From: Hyphomonadaceae bacterium
GTDB lineage: Bacteria > Pseudomonadota > Alphaproteobacteria > Caulobacterales > Hyphomonadaceae
Assembly: GCA_024742355.1 (NCBI GenBank)
Contig: JANSYM010000007.1
Span: 124,001 to 188,000 of the forward strand
DNA length: 64,000 nt
Reading direction: 5' to 3'
The notes under the pieces are model-generated. The model was not told where the DNA came from. It saw only the letters and a list, made by a program, of their open reading frames with translations, and did no database searches. The translations under genes were made by a program, and so were the position numbers. Positions 26,655 through 35,058 of the stretch are shown piece after piece (position 1 is the first letter of the stretch; every line of letters begins with the position of its first letter).

Positions 26655-27643
26655 GGTTCGCGCTCCGGCTCGGCCAGCGCGGCGGCAATCCGCTCGCGGT
26701 CAGCATCCGACAGTGTCTCGTCCGGCGGCATTACTGCGCCGCGACCGCGAACAAAGAACCAGATTCCGCCGACCAGGATCAGCACAAGCGGCGCGCCCCA
26801 CAGCAAGATGGTGTTCAATTGCAGCGGCGGGCTCATCAAGACATAGTCGCCATAGCGATATCGCAGATAAGCGCGTACCTCCTCGTCCGTATCGCCGGCT
26901 TCGACTCGTTTGCGCACCAGGCGGCGCATGTCGAGCGCCAGCGGCGCGTTGGAATCATAAATGGACTGGTTCTGGCAGACCACGCAGCGCAGCGTCTTCG
27001 ACACAGCCTCGGTGCGCGCCTCAATCTCGTTCAAGTCTGTCAGCGCGGCCTGCGGTGATGTCGTATCGGACATGACGGGTGTTTCGACGCGAATGGGTGC
27101 AGGCGTCGTCAGCTCTTCAGCCGCCAGAGCATCGAGAACGGGGCGAATCGTGCGCCGCCAGACGTCGGGCGTGATCGGGCCAATCTGCTTGAACCGGATG
27201 CGCCCGGTGCGATCAATGATGAAGGTTTCCGGCGCGCCGGTGACGCCGATCTCGATCGCCAGGTCACTCGCGCCGTCAAAGATGATGGTGTCATAAGGAT
27301 CGCCGTGACGCTGCAGCCAGTTGATCGCGTCCTCGCGCGTATCGCGCCAGTTCACGCCGATGATGCGCACTGTGTCGTCCTGATTGAGCTGCATCAGGGT
27401 CGGATGCTCCTGCAAACAGGCGACACACCAGGAGCCGAAGACGTTGACCAGGGCGACCTCGCCAATAAGGTCTGCATCGGTCAGCGTCTCCCCTTCGTCA
27501 TAAAGCTCCGTCAACTCAAAGACCGGCATATCGCGATCGATCATCTCCGTCGGGATAAGGCTCGGATCACGCGTCAGGCCGATGCCGAGAAACACGACCA
27601 GGATGACGAACGCACCAGCGGGAATGAAACGCGACCAGCCCAT
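26651..27643 (-). CDS. Fused CcmG-CcmH cytochrome c maturation thiol oxidoreductase
   Basis: One 330-residue frame carries two proteins usually separate. Residues 1-175 are CcmG/DsbE: one N-terminal membrane anchor, a thioredoxin fold with WCVAC (Cys73, Cys76) and GVTGAPETFIIDRTG. Residues about 200-330 are CcmH/CycL: LRCVVCQNQS (Cys220, Cys223), then RRLVRKRVEAGDTDEEVRAYLRYRYGDYVLMSPP and a membrane helix (about 273-293). The CcmH part lacks its own signal peptide, so the CcmG anchor must place it in the periplasm. Both reduce apocytochrome c thiols before haem attachment. Met191 could start CcmH alone, but without export signal. Stop and start positions couple it to ccmF and ccmI. Confidence 0.88.
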   Translation of the reverse strand: MGWSRFIPAGAFVILVVFLGIGLTRDPSLIPTEMIDRDMPVFELTELYDEGETLTDADLIGEVALVNVFGSWCVACLQEHPTLMQLNQDDTVRIIGVNWRDTREDAINWLQRHGDPYDTIIFDGASDLAIEIGVTGAPETFIIDRTGRIRFKQIGPITPDVWRRTIRPVLDALAAEELTTPAPIRVETPVMSDTTSPQAALTDLNEIEARTEAVSKTLRCVVCQNQSIYDSNAPLALDMRRLVRKRVEAGDTDEEVRAYLRYRYGDYVLMSPPLQLNTILLWGAPLVLILVGGIWFFVRGRGAVMPPDETLSDADRERIAAALAEPEREP

Positions 27644-27646
27644 CGT

Positions 27647-29626
27647 CTACTCCGCCGGCACCGGTTGCGGCGCAGCGGCCTTGCGGCTGGCATAGGCGTG
27701 GCGTCGATCAGCCACAGACACAAACCCACCAAATGCCATCAGCATGGCGCCAATCCAGATCCAGATCACCATCGGGTGGTAATAGACGCTGATCACCCAG
27801 CCCTCTTGCGGATTCCCATCGCCTTTTGCGGCATAGAGAATGCGCCCGGCGCCAACCTGCATAGCCCCTTCGGTCGTATTGTTGCGTTCGACCGGATACA
27901 TGCGCTGCTCTGGATTGAGCACGCCTATGCGGCGGCCATTGCGCTCGATGATGACGCGTCCGGTTTCAGAGACATAGTTCGGCCCCTGCGCCCTTTGCAC
28001 ATCCTCGAGGCGGAATTCGTAGCCGGCGACCGAAACACTCTCGCCAAGTTTCAACCGGTCGACATCCTCATCTGCCCAGACCGCCATTGAGATGATTCCG
28101 ACCGTCGTCAGGGCGAGACCGATATGCGCCAGGGCGAAGCCATGTGTGGGTCCGGGCAGGAGCGTGAATCTCTTGAACAGGTTCCCGAGCGTGCTCTTGT
28201 CTGCCGCAATTCGCAATTTTCGGCCGTAGTTCGACAGCGTTCCAGCCAGTAGCCAGACAGCCAGGGCAAGGCCCAGACCGCCTAGAACAGACCTGCCGAA
28301 CAGTGCCACAGCCAGCCCGACCGGCAGCGCAATGGCGGCCATGATCAGCAAGGTTTTCTGAATCCGGCGCCAACTGTCCGCCCGCCATTTGAGCAGCGGC
28401 GCCACCGCCATGAACACGATCAACACCGCCATGATCGGCCCGAATGTGCGCTCGAAATAGGGCGGCCCAACCGTGATCTTGTCACCGGTCATGGCATCGA
28501 TCACCAACGGATAGAATGTGCCCAGAAACACCGTCGCTGTTGCGATCACGAGCAGGACATTGTTGAGCACCAGACCGCTCTCACGGCTCTCCAGCTCAAA
28601 GCTCGCGCCATGCGAGATCTTGCCGGACCTCAGCGCGTAAAGCGTCAGCGCCCCACCCGTCGCCAGGATGAGCAGCGCCAGAATGAAGATGCCGCGACCC
28701 GGATCAACGGCAAAGGCGTGAACACTGGTCAGCACGCCGGACCGCACAATGAACGTGCCAACCAGGCTCAGCGAGAATGTCGTGATCGCCAGCAACAGCG
28801 TCCAGCGAATAAAACTGCCCCGCGCCTGCGCTACCAGCGTTGAATGCAGCAATGCCGTCCCGGCGAGCCAGGGCATGAAGCTGACATTCTCGACCGGGTC
28901 CCAGAACCACCATCCGCCCCAGCCGAGCTCGTAATAGGCCCAGACGCTGCCAAGCACGATGCCGATCGTCAGGAAGCTCCAGGCGAGCAGCACCCACGGC
29001 CTTACCCAGCGCGCCCACATCGCATCCACGCGACCTTCAATCAGGGCCGCCACGGCGAACGAGAACGCCACCGAGAAGCCGACATAGCCAAGATACAAAA
29101 ACGGCGGATGGATCGCGAGGCCCGGGTCCTGAAGCAGCGGGTTCAAGCCAACACCATTCTCGGGAATCGGCGTCATCCGTGTGAACGGATTGGAGCTGAA
29201 GATCAGAAAGGCCAGAAAGCCGGTGGCGGTGAGACCCTGGACCCCGACAGCACGGGCGCGCAGCGCCGCGGGCAGCGTCTTGCCAAACAAGACCATGGCC
29301 GCTCCGAACAGCGCCATGATCATCACCCAGAGCAGCATGGAGCCCTCATGATTGCCCCAGGTGCCGCTGAACTTGTAGATCAATGGTTTGCTTGTGTGCG
29401 AGTTTGCGGTGACCAGTTGCACACTGAAATCAGACACGACGAAGGCGTAGGCCAACACGGCAAAGGCCAGCACACAGAGAAGCGCCTGGGCGATCGCCCC
29501 GCGCTCTGCAAACACCATGGCTCTGCGGTCCTCAATATGAGCGCCATGCAATCCCATCCACGCCTGGAGTGCGCTGACAAACAGCGCCAGGATGAGGGCA
29601 ATCTGACCGATCTCAGCGAGCATCAT
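27647..29626 (-). CDS. ccmF: Haem lyase subunit CcmF
   Basis: Core of the system I cytochrome c haem ligation complex in the inner membrane. 659 residues, polytopic, with the WWD motif LGWGGWWFWDPVENVSFMPWLAGTALLHS and the conserved FSGTWGNHEGSMLLWV segment; the periplasmic domain near the C-terminus reads ERMYPVERNNTTEGAMQVG-like. It heads the ccmF-ccmGH-ccmI unit; the fused gene begins 3 bases after its stop. ccmE, which normally precedes ccmF in alphaproteobacteria, is not upstream, where an amidohydrolase gene lies instead. Ribosome site GGGACC is modest and two ATGs are adjacent at the start. Confidence 0.95.
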   Translation of the reverse strand: MMLAEIGQIALILALFVSALQAWMGLHGAHIEDRRAMVFAERGAIAQALLCVLAFAVLAYAFVVSDFSVQLVTANSHTSKPLIYKFSGTWGNHEGSMLLWVMIMALFGAAMVLFGKTLPAALRARAVGVQGLTATGFLAFLIFSSNPFTRMTPIPENGVGLNPLLQDPGLAIHPPFLYLGYVGFSVAFSFAVAALIEGRVDAMWARWVRPWVLLAWSFLTIGIVLGSVWAYYELGWGGWWFWDPVENVSFMPWLAGTALLHSTLVAQARGSFIRWTLLLAITTFSLSLVGTFIVRSGVLTSVHAFAVDPGRGIFILALLILATGGALTLYALRSGKISHGASFELESRESGLVLNNVLLVIATATVFLGTFYPLVIDAMTGDKITVGPPYFERTFGPIMAVLIVFMAVAPLLKWRADSWRRIQKTLLIMAAIALPVGLAVALFGRSVLGGLGLALAVWLLAGTLSNYGRKLRIAADKSTLGNLFKRFTLLPGPTHGFALAHIGLALTTVGIISMAVWADEDVDRLKLGESVSVAGYEFRLEDVQRAQGPNYVSETGRVIIERNGRRIGVLNPEQRMYPVERNNTTEGAMQVGAGRILYAAKGDGNPQEGWVISVYYHPMVIWIWIGAMLMAFGGFVSVADRRHAYASRKAAAPQPVPAE

Positions 29627-29728
29627 GGTCCCATGAACAAAAAGGCGGCCACCACGGTCCGCCTCTCTGCGTTCTATATGTCAGACCAGACGGCACAACC
29701 CAATGCTTCGTCTGGCCGCAGGGTCGCC

Positions 29729-31192
29729 CTATTCCGCCGCCACTTTCGCGGCCTGTTCGCTCAGAATGTGGACGGGTGGTTCGCAGGCCCAGTCGGCGAT
29801 TTGTTCGAGGTCGTAATGGCGGCAGGCTTCCATCAGCATGCGTACTTCGGTCCACATGTCGCCGTCGACGATTGGCATGAACAGGTCGGCAATATTGTCG
29901 ATGCCGAGATAGGTGCGCACGCCCGCATTTTTCAGTTTCACGAACGGTCCGATCGAGTTGTGCAGCGGGCCCTGCATCGGCAGCTGTTTCATCGACAGCG
30001 CGGCAGACGGACAGATAACGATGCCGACATCTGCCTCCTTGCAAAGCGCGACGATGCGGTCCTGTTCGCTTTCATCCTTGGCCGAGACGGAAATCGAGTG
30101 GATGCCATACACGCGGCCTTGCATGCCGTGCTCGATCGTCTTGAGGCAGAGCAGCTCGGTCTCATGCTGAAACGGATTGTTCTCCTGGTCGACATGGACT
30201 TCGACCATCTTGTTCAGCTCCTTGGCCGTTTCCATGACGATATCCAGGTGCTTTTCTTCCTGCGGGCGATCGCGGGACGGCAAACCGCCACAGAAATCGG
30301 CCAGTTTACAGGCTTCAATATATTGCTTTCGCGAGGCTTCATCGAGAACGCCTTCAAGCGGCTGCACGCCGATCTCGAAGCGGATCTTGTCCTTGAAGCG
30401 CTCTTTCACCTCGACCGCAGCGTGGATCGGCTTAAGGCCGATAATGCTGTCCGCATCAACCATGGTCCGGCAATATTGCGAGCCCTGATCGACCACGGTC
30501 TGCAAGGCACGGGAAATCCGCTCGACCAGATCCTCATGCGTGTAGTTTTCTTTCAAGTGGCGATACAGCTCCCACTTCTTCTCCATGTCGGCGAAGCCAA
30601 GCGCGAGGTTTTCAGGCGAGATCAGGTAGGCCTTGTCGAAGTGCCCATGATGGTTCGACCAGCCGCCGCGCTGGCGCACCAGCTCGAGAAAACGCTGCCG
30701 CAGGTCCCATGGGCGATCGTCGCTGCGAATGGCGTAGGAATAGGTCCCCTTTTCGAGATCAGAGAGCACCAGCTCAATGGTCTCCTTGGCCACAGCGCGA
30801 TCAGTATAGAGCGGGATGCCATGCTTGACGGACAGAGAGCGAATACTGGCAGCGTCGGAGGCTTCGTCATAGGTGCTGTCGCCGGTGAGGATATTGACGA
30901 CGAAATCGACCTTTCCATCTTGAATGAGCGTCTTGATATTCGGCTCTTCCTCGCTCGAAATTTTCCGGGCTGCGATCGACTCGACATCATTCTCGGCCAG
31001 GAATCGGTGGGTTCCAGGCGTGGCATAGAGGCCAACGCCAACCTCAGCCATCTTCCGGCAGGCATCGAGCAGAAATTCCTTGTCTTCGGTCGCCCCGGCG
31101 CTGATCAGAAGTGAGCGTTTCTGCCCCTTTGCCAGCATTTTCAGGTTGAACCCGATCAGGTCGATTTTTGAGTGAGTGTCCAGCGCAGCCAT
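29729..31192 (-). CDS. MGS-like domain fused to cytosine-deaminase-like amidohydrolase
   Basis: 487 residues in two parts. Residues about 20-155 look like the methylglyoxal-synthase-like domain of CarB and PurH: LLISAGATEDKEFLLDACRKMAEVGVGLYATPGTHRFL carries the phosphate-binding TPGT, followed by KVDFVVNIL and HGIPLYTDRAVAKETI. Residues about 180-480 match cytosine-deaminase-type amidohydrolases: HHGHFDKAYL (His182, His184), VEVHVDQE (His332), GIHSISVSA (His364) and GIDNIADLFMPI (Asp431) are the metal and catalytic positions. The residue three after His332 is Gln where CodA has the catalytic Glu. No signal peptide; GAGAGGATC ribosome site. Substrate unknown; a nucleotide or pyrimidine derivative with allosteric control is one guess. 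Confidence 0.75.
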   Translation of the reverse strand: MAALDTHSKIDLIGFNLKMLAKGQKRSLLISAGATEDKEFLLDACRKMAEVGVGLYATPGTHRFLAENDVESIAARKISSEEEPNIKTLIQDGKVDFVVNILTGDSTYDEASDAASIRSLSVKHGIPLYTDRAVAKETIELVLSDLEKGTYSYAIRSDDRPWDLRQRFLELVRQRGGWSNHHGHFDKAYLISPENLALGFADMEKKWELYRHLKENYTHEDLVERISRALQTVVDQGSQYCRTMVDADSIIGLKPIHAAVEVKERFKDKIRFEIGVQPLEGVLDEASRKQYIEACKLADFCGGLPSRDRPQEEKHLDIVMETAKELNKMVEVHVDQENNPFQHETELLCLKTIEHGMQGRVYGIHSISVSAKDESEQDRIVALCKEADVGIVICPSAALSMKQLPMQGPLHNSIGPFVKLKNAGVRTYLGIDNIADLFMPIVDGDMWTEVRMLMEACRHYDLEQIADWACEPPVHILSEQAAKVAAE

Positions 31193-31351
31193 GGTTGATC
31201 CTCTCTTTGTGCCGTGTTCGCCACCGCAGCCGAGCGGGCAAACGGCCTGAACATGGGTCGATTCCTGCCTGAGTCAATCGAACCATGCCCGTTTCTTGTA
31301 CGTAACGAACTTGGGTCGCCCCGGAAAACCATTGCAACCGCAACAATGCAA

Positions 31352-31371
31352 GCCCTCCCATGCGGGAGGGC
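31352..31371 (-). terminator. Hairpin after the DUF4199 gene
   Basis: GCCCTCCC and GGGAGGGC form a perfect 8-bp stem around ATGC, about 30 bases after the DUF4199 stop. The following minus-strand sequence TTGCATTGTT is only moderately U-rich, so termination strength is uncertain. Confidence 0.55.
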
Positions 31372-31400
31372 CTGCGATAATTGCAAAATGTGATCGGAAT

Positions 31401-31922
31401 TCACGCTTTAGCGGGAAACACTTTCGGATTGCGCAGCAGCGCGGCGCTCACCAAAGCCACCACACAACCAACCGGGAATATCTCAATAAATGTCATCGGC
31501 AGTCGAACGATGGGGTTTTTGTAATTCTCCATCATGTCCTCCAGCGCCGCAACTTTCTCCGCTAGCTCGTCGCCGGTAAGGCCCTTGGAATCGTACCCGG
31601 CAATCTCCCCCTGCTTATAGGACTCCATCCAGGCAAAGTCTGTCATCTGCAGGCTCGCTTCCCAGGACAGGACATAAAACACACCCGCCACCGCGGCGAT
31701 CCCGACGCCGAGACCAAAGGCCGGCAGGAATTTGATGACGCCGCCAAGGTCCTTGTCGCGATAGCGTTTCACGCCCACGAAGATCAGTGACAGCACCACC
31801 AGCATGGTCAGGAATCCCTGGACCACCGACCCGGCACCACCGTTCATCGCCATTCCTGCGAGCATCACAGCGATAATCACCACGCCAGAAATCGCGCCAT
31901 AGACCAGCATAATTCGAAACAT
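31401..31922 (-). CDS. DUF4199 membrane protein
   Basis: 173 residues with four hydrophobic segments (about 4-26, 33-52, 62-86 and 145-164) and a charged loop between the third and fourth, as expected for DUF4199. Function is unknown for the family. A very good ribosome site (AAGGAGGG) precedes the ATG. It lies directly downstream of a membrane-anchored LuxR-type regulator on the same strand, a neighbour pair that suggests a joint membrane sensing or stress role. A 10-bp hairpin/operator candidate lies in the 103-base gap between them. Confidence 0.85.
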   Translation of the reverse strand: MFRIMLVYGAISGVVIIAVMLAGMAMNGGAGSVVQGFLTMLVVLSLIFVGVKRYRDKDLGGVIKFLPAFGLGVGIAAVAGVFYVLSWEASLQMTDFAWMESYKQGEIAGYDSKGLTGDELAEKVAALEDMMENYKNPIVRLPMTFIEIFPVGCVVALVSAALLRNPKVFPAKA

Positions 31923-31982
31923 GTTTCCCTCCTTCGGTTCAAATCATGGCCTGAGACCTGACCTGAACCCCCTACCGTTGCC

Positions 31983-32025
31983 ATCGCCCGTTCGGGTGAT
32001 TTTCGCGAATGACCAGAAAATCACC
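31983..32025. promoter_or_regulatory. Hairpin and repeat copy between LuxR and DUF4199 genes
   Basis: GGTGATTTTC (31995-32004) and GAAAATCACC (32016-32025) form a perfect 10-bp inverted repeat that begins right at the LuxR gene stop. Positions 31983-32011 read on the minus strand match 32514-32542 on the plus strand at 24 of 29 bases. It may be the binding site of the LuxR protein ahead of DUF4199, or an mRNA hairpin between cistrons. Confidence 0.6.
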
Positions 32026-32439
32026 TTAAGGGATGAGCTGCAAATCCTTGGCTTTCTGCACCGCCTGAACGCGTTGGCTGACGTCGAGCTTGTCATAGAG
32101 TTTGGCGATATGGGTTTTTACAGTGTTCGGCGACACGTGCAGCGCGCTGGCGATTTCCTTGTTGGATTGCCCGCTGGCAAGCTGTTCGAGCACCCGGTGT
32201 TCGCGCTTGGTGATGCCGAGCGACTGCAGCGCCGCTTCGTTCAGCGCGAAGTCCGGCGCGCGGCGATCCGGTGTCAATGCGCGCCCGACCCAAAGCCCAA
32301 GCGCGGTAAATCCTATTCCGATCAACACGATGTAGAATTCGGTCGCAAACGCGTGGACCATGTACTGGTACTCGATCCATTGCAGCACGAAAGCCGCGGC
32401 AGCGAGAACGCCTGCATAGATCAGGATAGATCGCTTCAT
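32026..32439 (-). CDS. Membrane-anchored LuxR-type transcriptional regulator
   Basis: 137 residues. Two hydrophobic helices (about 6-22 and 31-53) are followed by a linker and a C-terminal LuxR/GerE helix-turn-helix: LNEAALQSLGITKREHRVLEQLASGQSNKEIASALHVSPNTVKTHIAKLYDKLDVSQRVQAVQKAK. There is no receiver or autoinducer domain, so the membrane part itself may sense a signal or the partner DUF4199 protein. GAGGAT lies immediately before the ATG. Matching 29-bp elements flank the gene in inverted orientation. Confidence 0.88.
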   Translation of the reverse strand: MKRSILIYAGVLAAAAFVLQWIEYQYMVHAFATEFYIVLIGIGFTALGLWVGRALTPDRRAPDFALNEAALQSLGITKREHRVLEQLASGQSNKEIASALHVSPNTVKTHIAKLYDKLDVSQRVQAVQKAKDLQLIP

Positions 32440-32513
32440 ATCCTCTACATGCCCAATTCGAATTCTGTTGACCAGTCACCGATGCTACGGACAATTGAGG
32501 AATTAAATGGTGC

Positions 32514-32542
32514 CATTCACGAAAATCACCCATTTGGGCGAT
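32514..32542 (+). promoter_or_regulatory. Second copy of the 29-bp element upstream of LuxR and VOC genes
   Basis: CATTCACGAAAATCACCC followed by N4 and GGGCGAT matches the copy at 31983-32011 (opposite strand) at 24 of 29 positions. It lies in the divergent gap, 75 bases upstream of the LuxR start and about 62 bases before the VOC gene start, a suitable place for an operator. Confidence 0.55.
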
Positions 32543-32603
32543 CGATGGTGGCGAGAAATGAAGCTAGCTCAGACAGAGATTGAACGTCTGAAAGGAACGA
32601 AAA

Positions 32604-32975
32604 ATGAAAGTTCTCGGCATACGCTGCTGCACGGTCTCCAAACAGGCCGAAGCCATTGCACAATTCCTCGGCGCCAGCGGATTGGGCCTTCCGGAACGCG
32701 ATATGGGAACGAGTGATGCCTTCCAGGGCGCGGTCTTTCCTGCGAGCGATTCCAGTTGGGTGGAGATCTGGCCGGAAATGGAAGGCTACGGTGCCATGAC
32801 CATGCTTCAGGTGGTCGTCGACGATGCTGATGCGTTTGCGGAAAACGCACGACAAAACGGCCTCGATCCGAAAGGCCCGATGGATGCGCATGGTGAACGC
32901 ATTTACATGCTCGAGGGACCGGACGGCCTGCAGATGAGTTTTCAATCGAAACGCGCCGAATCGGACGGCGCGTAA
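32604..32975 (+). CDS. VOC (glyoxalase/dioxygenase-like) family protein
   Basis: 123 residues. The pattern ends with ERIYMLEGPDGLQMSFQSK, the usual second half of a VOC fold, and has AVFPASDSSWVEIWPEM in the first half. The metal ligands typical of glyoxalase I are not all evident, so enzymatic activity is uncertain. AAAGGAACG precedes the ATG. It is divergent from the LuxR-type regulator and may be under its control through the shared 29-bp element. Confidence 0.75.
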   Translation: MKVLGIRCCTVSKQAEAIAQFLGASGLGLPERDMGTSDAFQGAVFPASDSSWVEIWPEMEGYGAMTMLQVVVDDADAFAENARQNGLDPKGPMDAHGERIYMLEGPDGLQMSFQSKRAESDGA

Positions 32976-33072
32976 GGTCGCTCGCCTGATAAGCGAATTC
33001 TGTCGTCCGGGGTGCGCGCAGCAGGCGAATTGCAGAGATTTCTCGCAGCAGACGGGCGCAAATTTATTCGTT

Positions 33073-33088
33073 TAAACACTGGTGTTTA
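33073..33088. promoter_or_regulatory. Palindrome upstream of the coiled-coil protein gene
   Basis: TAAACAC-TG-GTGTTTA is a perfect 7-bp inverted repeat about 114 bases before the start of the TipN-like gene. It has the form of a dimer-binding operator. No regulator can be assigned. Confidence 0.35.
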
Positions 33089-33201
33089 TGCCGGAAAACC
33101 CAGACCCAAGTTCACCACTGGTTCAGGCTTTGCAAGTATGACAAGGATGAAATGCGCCCCACCCTCGCATTTTTGCCGCAGTCAAGTTAATAATAACGGT
33201 C

Positions 33202-35046
33202 ATGAGTGAAGTAACAGAAACCCCGCACCTGCAGCCCGCTGAAGCCGTGGCACGGCTGGAAGCAGCACAGAAAACGTCCGGCCATCTCGCCTGGGGTGGA
33301 CTGACCCTCGCCTTCCTCTGGTGGGTCGCTGCGATTGTCGGCACCATTGCCCTGGTCGGCCCGGATGCGCTGGCCCAGGCACAGCCTGCGCTGATTATTG
33401 CCGGTCTTATCGCCATCATCCTTCCCGGCCTGATGCTGGTTCTTGCTGGTATGATGGCGCGCGAACAAGCGCGGTCCACAGCCGCCAATGCCGTGGTTCT
33501 TGAAGCCGCAGCCCGTTTGCTCCTGCCCGCGGAATCCATGTCCAAGGACGCCAAGGTCTTTGCCGACGAGATGTCCAAGGCAAGCGCCGAAGTTGATCGC
33601 TCCATGGGGCATGCTTTGTCGGCCATGAAGGCCATGTCGGCCGAGATTGGGGACGAGCGCCAACGACTGGAATCTGTCACCTATGCCAGCGCCGACAATG
33701 CGCGCGACCTAGCGGAGCGGCTAGGCAATGAGCGCAACGGCCTTGAACAATTGGCCAAAGACCTGCGCGAGCAGACCGATCTCCTGAACGAGGCCATCCC
33801 GGAACAGGCTGAGCTGATGGTCGCTTCCGCAAAGGCCGCAGCCAGCGAAGTCGCCGCCGCAGAGGACGCCTTGCAAGGCCGCCTCACAAGCCTGGATCAA
33901 ACCGGTCGCAGCCTGGCGCAGAAGATTACCGCCATGGACACGCTCGCGGCTGAAGCCGGCGAGCGCAATGAAACCCTCCTGTTCGCCATTGCGCGCATGG
34001 AAGAAAAGCTTGAGCAGTCGCGCAAGACGGTTGAAACCGCCGCGCGCGCCGGAGAACTCGCAGCCGCAGCCGCCGGAACAACCGGCGACCGCCTGATGGA
34101 ATCGGTGAAAGTCGCCCTCGATGGCGCCAAGGATGCCAGCACGCAAATTCACAAGCAGACGTTTGATGCCTCCGAATCTGCGGCCCGCGCGCTTGCGGAT
34201 CTCAAAGAAGCGGGCCAGCAGGCCGCCGCCGCCGTTCGCGCTGCCGGCATGGCGGCCCGGGCTGAAATGGACATTTCCGAGCGCCGCGTCAGCAATGCCA
34301 GCCAGGCCCTGTTCGAGAAGACGCAATCGATGGAAGAGCGCGTCGGCACCCCGAAAAAGAAGCCGGTCGCCGAAGCCGCTCCGGCCCAGCCCCCCGTTGA
34401 AGCCCCTGCGGAAGAAGACGACGCTCAAAAAGTTATTCAGTCACCTTCGCGCGCGGTTGAAGAAGACCTGTTCGAAGCCAGCGCCGACCGTATGGCCAAA
34501 GCGATGCTGTCAGACGATGACGAAGATGCCCCTGCCGCCAATGGCAAGAATGGCAGTGCCGACATTGTCCTGTCATCGGCAGAATCAGACGTATTCGAAG
34601 GCGAAATTGTCGATGAGGACGAACCTGAACGCGTCCTCGGTCCAACTTCGGGCAATTCACTGAGTGAGATTATCGCCGACATGGAGCGCGATGAGCGCTC
34701 GACCTTGTCACGCGAAGAAACGGCCGAGACACTGCTCGGACAATTGACGGAATCCGGCATTCGCCTGAACGATATCTTCCGCCCCAAGGACAAGAAGAAA
34801 ATCGCCTTTGCCGCGCGCAAAGGCGACAAGCAGCGCCGATCGGCAATCTCGAACCATGCCGGACGCCAGGTAGAGCGGGTCCGCCAGCGCCTGCGCGGCA
34901 ATCTCGAACTGATGACACTGGCACGGGATTTCCTGGCGCTTGAGGAGTCGGATGCCCTGAATGCGCTCGAAAACACGCACGCATCGAACAAGAATGCCAG
35001 CCCGCGGCTGGCGACCTATCTCTTGCTTGATGCTGCTGTGACCTAG
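33202..35046 (+). CDS. Membrane-anchored coiled-coil protein (TipN-like architecture)
   Basis: 614 residues. Two adjacent membrane helices (about 27-51 and 61-85) are followed by a long Ala/Glu/Lys-rich coiled coil (about 90-385), an acidic Pro-rich linker (about 390-500) and a conserved-looking basic C-terminal helical region (RRSAISNHAGRQVERVRQRLRGNLELMTLARDFLALEESDAL). Two N-terminal helices plus a large coiled coil is the layout of the Caulobacter polarity factor TipN (888 residues). The resemblance is architectural, not residue-level, so the name is a suggestion. ATG and GTG starts near 33202 lack a strong ribosome site. PopZ elsewhere in the window fits a stalked-type polar system. Confidence 0.55.
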   Translation: MSEVTETPHLQPAEAVARLEAAQKTSGHLAWGGLTLAFLWWVAAIVGTIALVGPDALAQAQPALIIAGLIAIILPGLMLVLAGMMAREQARSTAANAVVLEAAARLLLPAESMSKDAKVFADEMSKASAEVDRSMGHALSAMKAMSAEIGDERQRLESVTYASADNARDLAERLGNERNGLEQLAKDLREQTDLLNEAIPEQAELMVASAKAAASEVAAAEDALQGRLTSLDQTGRSLAQKITAMDTLAAEAGERNETLLFAIARMEEKLEQSRKTVETAARAGELAAAAAGTTGDRLMESVKVALDGAKDASTQIHKQTFDASESAARALADLKEAGQQAAAAVRAAGMAARAEMDISERRVSNASQALFEKTQSMEERVGTPKKKPVAEAAPAQPPVEAPAEEDDAQKVIQSPSRAVEEDLFEASADRMAKAMLSDDDEDAPAANGKNGSADIVLSSAESDVFEGEIVDEDEPERVLGPTSGNSLSEIIADMERDERSTLSREETAETLLGQLTESGIRLNDIFRPKDKKKIAFAARKGDKQRRSAISNHAGRQVERVRQRLRGNLELMTLARDFLALEESDALNALENTHASNKNASPRLATYLLLDAAVT

Positions 35047-35058
35047 AAACGATTTGCG

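Noticed and set aside
28844-31114. 756-codon open frame on the plus strand
   Set aside because: It spans the antisense of ccmF and the MGS-amidohydrolase gene, both with clear family motifs, and its translation is His/Arg/Gln-rich without any motif or ribosome site.
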